NCBI GenBank assembly: GCA_039922435.1
Contig: JBDTES010000026.1
Location: 1 to 53,948, forward strand
DNA length: 53,948 nt
Source: JBDTES01 sp039922435
GTDB taxonomy: Bacteria > Patescibacteriota > Saccharimonadia > Saccharimonadales > UBA4665
Reading direction: 5' to 3'
This document shows, piece after piece, positions 26,832-35,462 of the stretch. Position numbers and translations under genes: made by a program. The notes under the pieces were generated by a model. The model did not search any database and was not told the DNA's origin. It saw only the letters and a program-made list of their open reading frames with translations. Position 1 is the first letter of the stretch; each line of letters opens with the position of its first letter.

Positions 26832-26837
26832 AGTATA
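26832..26837 (-). promoter_or_regulatory. -10 element (TATACT), leaderless type, for the ABC operon
   Basis: On the minus strand, TATACT ends 7 nt before the ATG at 26824. It lies 4 bp from the divergent -10 of the DUF488 gene, so the two promoters overlap. Confidence 0.5.
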
Positions 26838-26841
26838 AGCG

Positions 26842-26847
26842 TATAAT
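26842..26847 (+). promoter_or_regulatory. -10 element (TATAAT), leaderless type, for DUF488
   Basis: The perfect TATAAT ends 7 nt before the ATG at 26855. Its -35 region falls inside the first codons of the divergent ABC ATPase gene. Confidence 0.55.
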
Positions 26848-26854
26848 AGAGGGC

Positions 26855-27202
26855 ATGGCAAATCTTACAATCAAACGAGTTTATGAGCCCGCCGAAGCTA
26901 GTGATGGCTACCGCGTACTAGTCGACCGGTTATGGCCACGTGGTGTATCTAAAGACAAGGCCAAGGTCGATGTGTGGCTCAAAGAAGTTGGCCCCTCAAC
27001 CGAGCTACGTAAATGGTTTAACCATGAACCACCCAAATACCCCGAGTTTAAAAATCGATACGAAAAAGAGCTTAAGGCTAGTACGGCTTTTTCGGGGCTC
27101 CAAAAGCTAGTAAAAGATCATAGCCCGATTACGCTTGTATATAGTGCTCACGACGCCGAACATAATCAAGCGGTAGTACTGCTGGGTCTTTTGACAAAAT
27201 AG
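26855..27202 (+). CDS. DUF488 family protein
   Basis: This 115-residue protein has the DUF488 hallmarks: RVYEPAEASDGYRVLVDRLWPRG at the start (conserved RVLVDRLWPRG), then KVDVWLKEVGPSTELRKWF and, near the end, ITLVYSAHDAEHNQAVVL. The family is widespread and its biochemical role is not settled. It is divergent from the ABC exporter. Confidence 0.92.
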   Translation: MANLTIKRVYEPAEASDGYRVLVDRLWPRGVSKDKAKVDVWLKEVGPSTELRKWFNHEPPKYPEFKNRYEKELKASTAFSGLQKLVKDHSPITLVYSAHDAEHNQAVVLLGLLTK

Positions 27203-27258
27203 TATTCAATCGAAGTCTATTATGCTAATCTCAATTTATTAAACGAGGATTAAAACTT

Positions 27259-27441
27259 ATGGCAAACCAACCAAAACAACAAGATGGAATCTGGAGGGTA
27301 GCTGGCTTAGCAATGGCTGGATGTATCGTGATAGGAACTGGAGTTGGACAACTAGTGGATCGAACCGGAACTTGGTCTACCGTCGGTCTCGGTGTTGGTT
27401 TATTAGTCATGGCACTATTTCTTTTTATAAACAAAAAATAG
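27259..27441 (+). CDS. AtpZ/AtpI-like small membrane protein
   Basis: This 60-residue protein has two membrane helices (AGLAMAGCIVIGTGVGQLVD and VGLGVGLLVMALFLFI) joined by the short loop RTGTWS. The glycine pattern in helix 1 and the conserved G-D pair match the AtpZ/AtpI family, which assists F-type ATPase assembly or magnesium and calcium entry. No atp genes are next to it here. A GAGGA lies about 11 nt before the ATG. Confidence 0.7.
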   Translation: MANQPKQQDGIWRVAGLAMAGCIVIGTGVGQLVDRTGTWSTVGLGVGLLVMALFLFINKK

Positions 27442-27755
27442 AAGATTGGCTTAAGGCTTATATCACCTAAGCTGCTAGTCAGTATATCTGTTTGCGCCAT
27501 AATCACTCGTTAAAGCAAGTCATAATTAATAGTACTAACTGTAGCTTCAGATCTGGTAACAAATAGTTTTACAGAATTTACTGATTTGCTAAATCTTGAG
27601 GGTTATATTTTAGGTATCGAATAAATTACGAAGATGAGGTATTGGGAATTCCAGGTCCGGGTAATACGTTGAGCACAGGTTTATACTGGCATATGAGACC
27701 ATACTTCTGGGAAGATATACTACCCGTGTAAACTATAATAAAAAGGGATTCTATA
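27442..27755. other. Intergenic region, possible eroded reading frame
   Basis: Two adjoining open stretches on the plus strand read like protein but lack start codons and are in different frames. One ends LLNLEGYILGIE at a TAA near 27624. The other continues NYEDEVLGIPGPGNTLSTG and ends YFWEDILPV at a TAA near 27731. Joined by one frameshift they would make about 65 residues. This could be a broken gene or chance. The promoter of the next gene is at its end. Confidence 0.25.
27734..27739 (+). promoter_or_regulatory. -10 element (TATAAT) for 27756 gene
   Basis: TATAAT is followed by the Shine-Dalgarno AAGGG at 27743-27747 and the ATG at 27756. The short leader contains the ribosome-binding site only if transcription starts very close to the -10, so a promoter further upstream is also possible. 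Confidence 0.35.
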
Positions 27756-28355
27756 ATGAAACAAAAACTGGTTCACAAGATTATTAACTGTTATACATTA
27801 AGCGGGCTAGCTATTTTAGTTATTGCTGCCGTCTTATTCACTGTGTTCACAATGAAACACAGTACCACCAATGCCGCACTTACACCCAAGACAAACTCTC
27901 AGCTAGCCCAAAAGACGCCCGGTAATCCGCAGTTCTCTTTTGATTCTACTGGTGTGACGGGTTGGAAGCAGGGCCCAAGAGACAAAATCTCAATGGCACT
28001 CTTTTACCATCCTACCGATTGTTTTATTTCAGTTGAGCACAAATCAGGCACAGTCGACGTTGCTGCAGCACTTAGCAAGCTTGAAACCGGTTGGACAGGT
28101 AGTGGTAACGCAGCAAGTGAAGTTGGTACCCCAAAAGTCACATTGCAAACAAACTCTGGTCAACAACAGTACGATTTACACCAATATTCCATCACTGGTC
28201 CGGAGGGTGCGAGCAAACTATATAGCGGGGAAGAGTTTGGCTATATTCAACTAGATAACGGTTATATAAAAATTGAAGGTTACTGTAAACCTGGTGATCA
28301 ACTTCCAGCCACGATTCCAGCTCTAGAAGCAATCAAATTCAATCCGGCAGCCTAA
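27756..28355 (+). CDS. Hypothetical membrane-anchored protein
   Basis: This 199-residue protein has one hydrophobic segment (residues about 14-31: YTLSGLAILVIAAVLFTVF), a disordered linker, then an extracytoplasmic domain of about 145 residues with two cysteines (in TDCFISV and EGYCKPG). The C-terminal part (YIQLDNGYIKIEGYC, then ATIPALEAIKF) loosely resembles the end of the protein at 7572-8135. I do not recognise a characterised family. Confidence 0.75.
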   Translation: MKQKLVHKIINCYTLSGLAILVIAAVLFTVFTMKHSTTNAALTPKTNSQLAQKTPGNPQFSFDSTGVTGWKQGPRDKISMALFYHPTDCFISVEHKSGTVDVAAALSKLETGWTGSGNAASEVGTPKVTLQTNSGQQQYDLHQYSITGPEGASKLYSGEEFGYIQLDNGYIKIEGYCKPGDQLPATIPALEAIKFNPAA

Positions 28356-28370
28356 AATCAATACTTAGGT

Positions 28371-29546
28371 TTATTTGATTTCGCCTGGAAGGAAGCCTTT
28401 GGGGTGTTTGAAACCAGCTTGCCACTTGGTGTCTTGGCCGTAGCCGAGGTCTTTCATGAGTTTAGTTGGAGCGTTGCGCAGATGGAACGGTACCGGCGCA
28501 TCCGGGTTGTCGCTGGCCATGGTTTGAGCTTTGTGCATAAGATCGGTGGCTTCGCGTGATTTCTGGCTGCGAGCTAGAGCTGTGGCGCAGTGGTATAGAT
28601 TGTGTTGGGCTTCTGGTAGACCAATCCGCTCAACTGCCTGAAAGGTGGCTACAGCTAGACTAAGTGCACCGTTGCCAGCTAGACCAATATCTTCGGAGGC
28701 AAAAATGACCATTCGCCGAGCGATAAACTTAGGATCCTCGCCGGCCTGCAACATTCGGGCCATATAATACAGCGAGGCCGTGACATCACTACCACGCATC
28801 GATTTTATGAAAGCCGAGATAATATTATAGTGCTTCTCACCGGCTTTATCGTAACCAGGTAGACGCTTTTGGGCCGCGGTTTTAATGATTTCTGGTGTAA
28901 TTGGCCTATCACCGGCTAGTTGCGAGGCTAGTTCGAGATTGCCGAGAGCAATTCGGGCGTCACCGCCAGATAGTTCAGCTAGTAAATCAGTACTCTTTAA
29001 TGGCAGCTTTTTGGCAGTGAATCCAAGAGCTTTGGCCGCTCGCTTGACAACAGTGGTAATAGCCAGCTTGTCAAGTGGCTCCAGTACTAGCACGCGGGAT
29101 CGGCTGAGCAGTGGGTTTATTACCTCAAAACTAGGGTTTTCGGTGGTGGCACCGATTAGGACGATTGTGCCGTCTTCGACGTGTGGCAAAAAGGCGTCCT
29201 GCTGAGCTTTGTTAAAACGGTGGATTTCGTCAACAAACAGGATAGTCGTCATACCGAGACGCTTGTTCTGGCTAGCTCGTTCGATAACTTTTACGATATC
29301 AGCTTTGCCGACGGTGACGGCACTGAGTTCGACAAATTCGGCCTCAGTTTCACGGGCGATAATCCGAGCCAGCGTGGTCTTACCGCTACCCGGTGGACCC
29401 CACAGAATGAGTGAGGTTGGCTGCTTGCGTGCAATAATTTCATGAATAATCTTACCAGCAGACACTAGATGTTCTTGGCCTAGTACTTCGTCTAAATGTT
29501 CTGGCCGCATTCGTTCGGCTAGTGGGCGACTATCTAATAAATTCAT
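28371..29546 (-). CDS. rarA: Replication-associated recombination protein A (RarA/MgsA)
   Basis: This 391-residue AAA+ ATPase has Walker A GPPGSGKTT (residues 50-58), Walker B ILFVDEIHRF (DEIH 106-109), a sensor-1 ATTENPSF block (133-140) and the family C-terminal domain (KRLPGYDKAGEKHYN, MVIFASEDIGLA, PFHLRNAPTKLM). RarA acts at stalled replication forks and single-strand gaps. The gene reads from a leaderless promoter directly upstream. Confidence 0.97.
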   Translation of the reverse strand: MNLLDSRPLAERMRPEHLDEVLGQEHLVSAGKIIHEIIARKQPTSLILWGPPGSGKTTLARIIARETEAEFVELSAVTVGKADIVKVIERASQNKRLGMTTILFVDEIHRFNKAQQDAFLPHVEDGTIVLIGATTENPSFEVINPLLSRSRVLVLEPLDKLAITTVVKRAAKALGFTAKKLPLKSTDLLAELSGGDARIALGNLELASQLAGDRPITPEIIKTAAQKRLPGYDKAGEKHYNIISAFIKSMRGSDVTASLYYMARMLQAGEDPKFIARRMVIFASEDIGLAGNGALSLAVATFQAVERIGLPEAQHNLYHCATALARSQKSREATDLMHKAQTMASDNPDAPVPFHLRNAPTKLMKDLGYGQDTKWQAGFKHPKGFLPGEIK

Positions 29547-29552
29547 AATCTA

Positions 29553-29558
29553 ATTATA
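29553..29558 (-). promoter_or_regulatory. -10 element (TATAAT), leaderless type, for rarA
   Basis: On the minus strand, the perfect TATAAT ends 6 nt before the ATG at 29546, with no Shine-Dalgarno sequence. Confidence 0.55.
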
Positions 29559-29644
29559 ACTTAATAGATGAAGTGATAGTTATTTTACAGAGTTATGTAT
29601 TAAAAGCGTTTAAACTATCTTTGGTTTGGAGGACTTGCCCAGTT

Positions 29645-30229
29645 ATGGATATAAAATCAATTTTTAAATATGGTACACAAATAGCCACTTCGGTTGTGTT
29701 TCGGGTTAGACCTGATCAATTTACCTTGGTGACACCGGATTATGAGTGGACAGTGCACGATTTACTGAATCACCAAATGTATGAGCTTAGTTGGGCGAGT
29801 GATATTTTGGCTGGTCGGACAGCTGAAGAGATAGGTTATCGGTACGACGGTGATTTGATTGGTGATAATTTAGTTGTTAGCTGGCATCGAATAATTAAGC
29901 GTATCGATCGGATAGCGGAACGAGTCGACTTATCGAGTATAGCGGGGTTGTCTTATGGCAAAGTATCGATTTCAGTTTACCTGATAGAATTGACGACCGA
30001 TAATCTATTGCATGCCTGGGATTTGGCGCAGTCGATTGGTGTTAAATTGAGGTTTGCTGAGCCAATAGTCAGGGTATTATATGACTTCGCCTGGCCAAAG
30101 CGTGAAACTCTACATCTCAGCGGCTTGTTTGCGCCACCGCTGCGGGTAGATAAATCAGCCGATATTCAATCTAAATTGTTGGCTTTATTTGGCCGCTCTG
30201 AATCATGGCAGCATTGTGTTCGAGCCTAA
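29645..30229 (+). CDS. MDMPI/DinB-fold family protein
   Basis: This 194-residue protein is read from the ATG at 29645, preceded by GGAGGA about 11 nt upstream; an upstream in-frame ATG at 29573 has no ribosome-binding site. The block DYEWTVHDLLNHQMYELSWAS, then the helix pair and TDNLLHAWDLAQSIGV, matches the TIGR03086 or mycothiol-dependent maleylpyruvate isomerase N-terminal fold, with histidines at the usual metal positions (LLNH, LLHAWD). The family carries out thiol-dependent transfers or is uncharacterised. Its stop overlaps the end of the convergent CNNM/CBS gene by 4 bp. Confidence 0.75.
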   Translation: MDIKSIFKYGTQIATSVVFRVRPDQFTLVTPDYEWTVHDLLNHQMYELSWASDILAGRTAEEIGYRYDGDLIGDNLVVSWHRIIKRIDRIAERVDLSSIAGLSYGKVSISVYLIELTTDNLLHAWDLAQSIGVKLRFAEPIVRVLYDFAWPKRETLHLSGLFAPPLRVDKSADIQSKLLALFGRSESWQHCVRA

Positions 30230-31206
30230 ATAGCTATTGCTGGATGGTTAGTCTCGTCTTCTATCTCGTGGCCGACAATCTCTTCGAGTAAGTCTTCAAT
30301 AGTTACGACGCCAATGATTTTGTCGTTTTGCTCGACCGGCATCATGTGGATGTGTGAATCGATAAACTTACGAAACATCGTATCGAGTGCTGTCATGCTA
30401 CCAACCGATTGAGCTGGATGCAGCTTTAAATCGTTGACTCTGGCTGGGTAGTTATCGAAATCGTGATTAACTAAATCCTTCATTAGAAGTATCCCGTAAC
30501 AGATAGTTTTAGCTGAGTTGAGTATCGGAATCCGACTCCAGCTATTACTTTTAATTTCATCGATTTTTTGCTTGTCGATAATAGTTTGGGGCTCTAGCCA
30601 GTAGACGTGTTTGATAGGTGTCGTTATATTGTGTACGCGTTTTTCACTAAGTTGGAGAGCTCCGCGAATAATTTCGATTTCGTCCTCGTCGAGTTCACTG
30701 TCTTTAGCCCCAAGATGTTCACTGATCATTAAGCCTAGTTCGTGGCGACTCTGCAAGTGTGGCATTTCACCATGGAAGAGACGGTTCAGTAGCAATTGTA
30801 GCGGCTTAGAAAGAGGGTAAGTTAGCCATATCATCAGGTAGAGCAGTGGCACAAACTTGGCCGAGTAGGCTAGAGCGTGGCGGGTAAAGTAAGCCTGAGG
30901 CAAAACCTCGCCAAAGATTACCATTAGTAGGGTTGTGGCGATACCAGCTACTAACCCATAAAATGCACTCTCTAAAACAAGTGAAGTGGTCGAGACGGCC
31001 GCAACGTTGGTTATTAGGATGGCGGCTAGGGTTAAATGAAGTTTTTGGCGTAGCGGCAAAACTCTTCGGGCCCTAGGGTCGCCCAGTTTGGCTTTGCGCC
31101 GGAGTACCGCTTTGTCGAGGGCTACAATCGAAACATTCAGGCCAGAACAGACGGCAGCCACAATAACTAGGGCTAGAACCACCAGAAAAGTTGTAAGTAT
31201 ATGCAT
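30226..31206 (-). CDS. CNNM/CBS domain protein (HlyC/CorC family)
   Basis: This 326-residue protein has a DUF21/CNNM membrane domain (residues about 1-150, four hydrophobic segments, with VIFGEVLPQAYFTRHAL as the conserved signature) followed by two CBS repeats (about 185-320, MMPVEQNDKIIGVVTIEDLLEEIVG). These proteins are linked to magnesium or cobalt efflux. The C-terminal CorC transporter-associated domain of larger members is missing, which is a known short form. Confidence 0.93.
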   Translation of the reverse strand: MHILTTFLVVLALVIVAAVCSGLNVSIVALDKAVLRRKAKLGDPRARRVLPLRQKLHLTLAAILITNVAAVSTTSLVLESAFYGLVAGIATTLLMVIFGEVLPQAYFTRHALAYSAKFVPLLYLMIWLTYPLSKPLQLLLNRLFHGEMPHLQSRHELGLMISEHLGAKDSELDEDEIEIIRGALQLSEKRVHNITTPIKHVYWLEPQTIIDKQKIDEIKSNSWSRIPILNSAKTICYGILLMKDLVNHDFDNYPARVNDLKLHPAQSVGSMTALDTMFRKFIDSHIHMMPVEQNDKIIGVVTIEDLLEEIVGHEIEDETNHPAIAI

Positions 31207-31215
31207 TAAAGCCTT

Positions 31216-31221
31216 ATTCTA
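31216..31221 (-). promoter_or_regulatory. -10 element (TAGAAT), leaderless type, for the CNNM gene
   Basis: On the minus strand, TAGAAT ends 9 nt before the ATG at 31206. Confidence 0.4.
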
Positions 31222-31238
31222 GTCTTTCTAGGTAGTGG

Positions 31239-31267
31239 TTGTAAACAGTAACAGTTTGTGCGATAAT
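31239..31267 (+). promoter_or_regulatory. Promoter of typA
   Basis: The -35 TTGTAA (31239-31244), a 17-bp spacer and the -10 GATAAT (31262-31267) precede a leader of about 40 nt that ends in a GAGGA ribosome-binding site before the ATG at 31314. Confidence 0.5.
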
Positions 31268-31313
31268 GTAGAAAAGACATCGATTAATTTGGCGCCGAGG
31301 AAGCGCTTTTCTT

Positions 31314-33143
31314 ATGCCCCAGATACAAGACCCGACTAAGATTCGTAATATTGCTATTATTGCCCACGTTGACCACGGTAAGACTACCCTAGTGGATGGA
31401 CTCTTAAAGCAGAGCCATACCTTTCGTGATAACCAGGCCGAGATGGGCCAGAGTTTGATTATGGACAGCGGCGATCAAGAACGCGAGCGCGGCATCACTA
31501 TTACAGCCAAGATTACGGCTGTTCAGCACGGTGATTACCGGATAAACATTATCGACACCCCCGGTCACGCTGATTTTTCGGGTGAAGTTGAACGAACTCT
31601 TAATATGGCAGATGGCTGCTTGCTAATTGTTGACGCCCAAGAAGGCCCGATGCCGCAAACTAAATTTGTGCTAGAGAAGGCACTAGCGGCTAAACTCAAG
31701 CCAATTGTTATCATAAACAAGATTGATAAGCCTGGCTCGCGAATTGCTGAGGTGGAGGACGAACTAGCCGACTTATTTCTAGAGCTGGCAGTCCATGAAG
31801 ATCAATTGCATTATCCAGTTTATTATGCTGTTGGTAGGGAGGGTAAAGCCTGGAAAGATGTTCCGGCAGATATAACCGCTCCAGCCGATTTAAACCCGAT
31901 TTTTGATGCCATCGTTGAAAATATACCTGCTCCCTCGATCGAGCTTGATAAACCATTCCAGATGTTAGTGACTGCACTGGCCTGGGATACCTATAAAGGT
32001 AAATATGCTATTGGCCGAATTACGCGCGGTCAGATTAAAGCCGGTGACCAAGTAGTTTTGTGTCAGAAAGATGGTGGCTTTGTTAAGACTAAAGTCGAAC
32101 TAGTGTTTATGAGTCAGGGCGTCTCCAGGTTTGAAGTCCCAATAGGAGTGGCTGGTGATATAGTCCAACTGACTGGTATTGCCGACGCTAAAATTGGTGA
32201 AACAATTGCCGACGCCGATGAACCAGAAGCCTTACCGACTATAGAAGTTGAAGCCCCGAACCTAAGTATCTATCTAGGACCAAATACTAGCCCGTTTAAG
32301 GGGATAGAAGGTGAATTCAGTACGTCACGTCAGATTGGTGATCGTCTGAATAAAGAACTCGAGATAAATGTCGGTTTGCAGGTCAGCGACAATGGCATTG
32401 GCTTTACGGTGGCTGGTCGGGGTGAACTACACCTTGGGGTACTGATTGAGGGTATGCGCCGTGAAGGTTTTGAATTTGAAGTCGGCCGTCCACAAGTTGT
32501 TACACACCTAGAAGACGGTGTCGAAGTCGAGCCCGTCGAAGAACTTTCCATAGAGGTCCCAGCTGAACATGTTGGGGCGATTCAAATGGAGCTGGGTGCT
32601 CGTCGAGCAACGCTGAAAGAGCAATTTGCCAGTCCAAAGGGCGTGACTAAACTAGTCTATGAGCTACCTACTCGAGCTCTCTTAGGAATACGTAATGTTT
32701 TACTGACTAACACCAAGGGTACGGCCGTTATGAATAGTTTAGTTACCGGTTATCAACCCAAGGGTGCGTCTCTGCAACAACTGCGCAATGGTGTACTAAT
32801 AGCTTTCGAAGCAGGTACTACAATGCCTTATAGCCTAGAGACAGCCGAAGCCCGCGGCAAGTTGTTCGTTGGCCCAGCCGAGAAAGTCTATGCTGGCCAA
32901 GTTATTGGGCTCAGCACTCGTCATGATGATATGGAAATCAATGTTTGCAAGGCCAAACACCTAACCAATATGCGCTCCAGTTCATCCGACGGTGTTGTAC
33001 AGCTAACTCCACCGGTTAATTTTAGTCTAGAACAGTGTCTCGATTTTATCGAAAATGATGAATTATTAGAAGTTACACCTAAGCACCTACGCCTCCGTAA
33101 GCGTGAACTAGACCCAGTCAAGCGCAAACGCACTCACTCGTAG
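31314..33143 (+). CDS. typA: Translational GTPase TypA/BipA
   Basis: This 609-residue ribosome-associated GTPase has G1 AHVDHGKTT (residues 18-25), the switch segment QERERGITI, G3 DTPGHADF (81-88) and G4 NKID (135-138). The EF-Tu domain 2, EF-G domain III/V and BipA C-terminal regions follow at the expected length. It is needed for 50S subunit maturation under stress in other bacteria. Confidence 0.98.
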   Translation: MPQIQDPTKIRNIAIIAHVDHGKTTLVDGLLKQSHTFRDNQAEMGQSLIMDSGDQERERGITITAKITAVQHGDYRINIIDTPGHADFSGEVERTLNMADGCLLIVDAQEGPMPQTKFVLEKALAAKLKPIVIINKIDKPGSRIAEVEDELADLFLELAVHEDQLHYPVYYAVGREGKAWKDVPADITAPADLNPIFDAIVENIPAPSIELDKPFQMLVTALAWDTYKGKYAIGRITRGQIKAGDQVVLCQKDGGFVKTKVELVFMSQGVSRFEVPIGVAGDIVQLTGIADAKIGETIADADEPEALPTIEVEAPNLSIYLGPNTSPFKGIEGEFSTSRQIGDRLNKELEINVGLQVSDNGIGFTVAGRGELHLGVLIEGMRREGFEFEVGRPQVVTHLEDGVEVEPVEELSIEVPAEHVGAIQMELGARRATLKEQFASPKGVTKLVYELPTRALLGIRNVLLTNTKGTAVMNSLVTGYQPKGASLQQLRNGVLIAFEAGTTMPYSLETAEARGKLFVGPAEKVYAGQVIGLSTRHDDMEINVCKAKHLTNMRSSSSDGVVQLTPPVNFSLEQCLDFIENDELLEVTPKHLRLRKRELDPVKRKRTHS

Positions 33144-33163
33144 ACACAAATATATAAACATGA

Positions 33164-33169
33164 TATAGT
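33164..33169 (+). promoter_or_regulatory. -10 element (TATAGT), leaderless type
   Basis: TATAGT ends 9 nt before the ATG at 33179 and no Shine-Dalgarno sequence intervenes. Confidence 0.4.
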
Positions 33170-33178
33170 ATTGCTATT

Positions 33179-33820
33179 ATGGCAATTGAAGTACTCTCCC
33201 CCTCACAGGTGAGAATTAATGGGTATTTTGTAGAGTTGTTCGATAATCGAGAGCCAGACATGCTCGATATTCAAACAGAACTTGCTAATAAATCCCTTAG
33301 ACAAGAACCACGGATGCCTTTGCAAGACCAGATCTTCTCTTTAGATAGCGTTCCGGGGCTAGTGGGGTTCGATCCAGTCTTTGCTGCATACCAACAAATA
33401 CCACGCTTTGTAGATTTAGCGCGAAGATCGGCTGACGAGGCTGCTGTTTCATATCGTAACTTTAAAGTTGGCGCATCTGCATGCGCGATCGATGATAAGA
33501 CTAGTAGAATTGGATATTTTTTTGGGGCGAATTATAAACCCTCACCTAATTCTGATAAGTATTGTGCTGAACTCGATATTGTTAGAAAAGTACGCTCAGT
33601 GGGGTTTAACAAGATAATTGCACTGACTATATTCGGTCCTTCAGAATTTGCTGATGTTGACATATTCCCCAGCCCAACTCTTCATCCATGTGTGGTTTGT
33701 CGTAAGATGCTAGGTGGGGATTCATTGTTTGCGGATAATCCACTTGTTATTACCACTAACCGTGAGGGTGATATGGAGACATTCCTGACGGACCAGCTAA
33801 TTTCGTTACATATGAAATAA
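33179..33820 (+). CDS. Cytidine-deaminase-fold protein with N-terminal extension
   Basis: This 213-residue protein has a CDA core in its C-terminal ~130 residues: FKVGASACAID near 97, the zinc-site KYCAELDIV (CAE motif) and HPCVVCRKML (PC-x-x-C). All three zinc cysteines and the catalytic Glu are present, so it is probably an active deaminase. The N-terminal ~75 residues are not part of a normal CDA and match nothing I know. It precedes guaB1 and may belong to the same salvage theme, but its substrate cannot be read from sequence. Confidence 0.75.
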   Translation: MAIEVLSPSQVRINGYFVELFDNREPDMLDIQTELANKSLRQEPRMPLQDQIFSLDSVPGLVGFDPVFAAYQQIPRFVDLARRSADEAAVSYRNFKVGASACAIDDKTSRIGYFFGANYKPSPNSDKYCAELDIVRKVRSVGFNKIIALTIFGPSEFADVDIFPSPTLHPCVVCRKMLGGDSLFADNPLVITTNREGDMETFLTDQLISLHMK

Positions 33821-33841
33821 GCCGAACATTTGCTAGGCTTA
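33818..33841 (+). terminator. Weak hairpin after the deaminase-fold gene
   Basis: TAAGCC (33818-33823, containing the stop codon) pairs with GGCTTA (33836-33841), giving a 6-bp stem and a 12-nt loop. No good T-run follows, so this is a low-confidence terminator. Confidence 0.25.
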
Positions 33842-33962
33842 GCTTATTGATATCGTACTTCAACCCTGGTGATGACTTATTAAAATAAATGTCATTTCCT
33901 ATTATGTGTCATAATCCTTTGAGTAGTTATTTATGGTTAAACGTAGCTAGCTAAGGAGGAAA

Positions 33963-35396
33963 ATGAATTATTTAAATGATCTACAACCGCAGTACGACTT
34001 AACGTATAGCGATGTTTTTTTGGTACCACAGAAGAGTGAGGTCGGTTCACGTCTTGACGTCGATTTATCGACATTTGATGGTACGGGTAACACGATTCCG
34101 TTAGTTGCATCTAATATGTCAGCTGTTACCGGTAAGCGGATGGCTGAGACTGTGGCCCGGCGGGGTGGCTTAGCGGTACTCCCACAGGATATTTTGCCGG
34201 AGGTTTTAAGCGAAATAATCCAGTCAATCAAGCGGGCGCCGCTTGATTATGATACGCCGATTACTTTATTGCCTAGTAGCACTATTCAGGATGCAATGAA
34301 TTTGATCTACAAAAGGGCTCATAACGCGGTTATTGTGGTCGATAATCATCAGAAACCAGTTGGCATTTTTACCCCAAAGGATGCTATTAACCGGGATATG
34401 TTTACACCACTATCGGAGGTTATGTCTGAGGTAGTCTGTATGGAGAGTGGCTTGTCGCCCGAAAAAGCTTATCGGTTTTTACAAGCCAAGCATCTTCGGG
34501 TAGCTCCCGTGGTAAAAGGCGGTAAGATTGTTGGCATGATGACTAAGAAAGGCGCCTTCCGGAGCGAGATTTATAAACCAAACGTCGACAAGAACGGTCG
34601 TCTCAAGGTAGCTGTTGCCATTGGTATTAATGGTGATGTTGCAGCTAAGGCTTTGACGGCTCTAAAATTTGGGGCCGATATATTAGTCATAGATACAGCC
34701 CATGGCCACCAGCAAAAGATGATTGATGCCATTCGGGCAGTGCGCCAAGTGGCTAGCAAAACTGTAATTGTAGCCGGCAATGTGGTGACGGCTGCGGCCA
34801 CCCGAGACTTAATTGAGGCAGGAGCTAATATAATTAAGGTCGGTATTGGGCCGGGTGCAATGTGCACAACTCGGATGATGACTGGCGTAGGTCGGCCGCA
34901 GTTCTCGGCGATTGTTGAGTGTGCAGCTGAAGCTAAAAAGCTTGGGGGATTTGTCTGGGCCGATGGTGGTATCCGCTATCCCCGTGATGTAGCCCTAGCC
35001 CTAGCGGCTGGGGCTTCCAACGTTATGCTAGGTAGCTGGTTTGCCGGGACTTATGAAAGTGTTAGTGATCTGAGGAATGACGAGGCTGGTAAACCATATA
35101 AAGAGAATTATGGCATGGCGTCACACCGAGCGGTCAAATCACGCAATAGTAGCGTAAAAGGCTTTGAGCTGGCTCGAAAGGAGCTTTTTGCCGAAGGTAT
35201 AAGCACTTCTAGAATGTATCTAGATAATAAGATGCCGGGTGTCGAAGATATTATTGATTACATAATTTCTGGTGTCAGAAGTACTTGTACCTATGTGGGA
35301 GCGGCTAGTATTGATCAGCTGAACAGTAATGCTACCGTTGGCATACAATCAGCCAGTGGCTATAACGAAGGCACACCGCTAGCAAACGGCTGGTAG
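33963..35396 (+). CDS. guaB1: GuaB1-type GMP reductase with CBS domains (IMPDH family)
   Basis: This 477-residue protein has an IMPDH/GMPR TIM barrel interrupted by a CBS pair (about residues 95-205). The catalytic cysteine is C301 in GPGAMCTTRMM. The sequence follows actinobacterial GuaB1 closely by memory (DLTYSDVFLVP, VGSRLDVDLST, MAETVARRGG, AVAIGINGDVAAKA, IDTAHGHQQKM, MMTGVGRPQFSAIVECA, GMASHRAVKSR and a C-terminal GTPLANGW). GuaB1 in mycobacteria has been shown to be a GMP reductase (GMP to IMP), not an IMP dehydrogenase, and the Arg-Tyr flap of true IMPDH is not visible here. A strong AAGGAGG lies directly before the ATG. Confidence 0.9.
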   Translation: MNYLNDLQPQYDLTYSDVFLVPQKSEVGSRLDVDLSTFDGTGNTIPLVASNMSAVTGKRMAETVARRGGLAVLPQDILPEVLSEIIQSIKRAPLDYDTPITLLPSSTIQDAMNLIYKRAHNAVIVVDNHQKPVGIFTPKDAINRDMFTPLSEVMSEVVCMESGLSPEKAYRFLQAKHLRVAPVVKGGKIVGMMTKKGAFRSEIYKPNVDKNGRLKVAVAIGINGDVAAKALTALKFGADILVIDTAHGHQQKMIDAIRAVRQVASKTVIVAGNVVTAAATRDLIEAGANIIKVGIGPGAMCTTRMMTGVGRPQFSAIVECAAEAKKLGGFVWADGGIRYPRDVALALAAGASNVMLGSWFAGTYESVSDLRNDEAGKPYKENYGMASHRAVKSRNSSVKGFELARKELFAEGISTSRMYLDNKMPGVEDIIDYIISGVRSTCTYVGAASIDQLNSNATVGIQSASGYNEGTPLANGW

Positions 35397-35462
35397 TAGA
35401 AGTTTAGCTAGTTGAACCTATTTTAATGGATAAATGTTTCATTGGGTCAGTCCTTAGCCTGA

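Noticed and set aside
27231..27506. A 91-codon minus-strand frame antisense to the AtpZ-like gene
   Set aside because: The plus-strand frame has a recognisable family and a ribosome-binding site; the antisense peptide has no such features.
33963..35396. Annotating the gene as IMP dehydrogenase (guaB)
   Set aside because: The sequence follows the GuaB1 group with GMP reductase activity and the IMPDH flap Arg-Tyr is not apparent.
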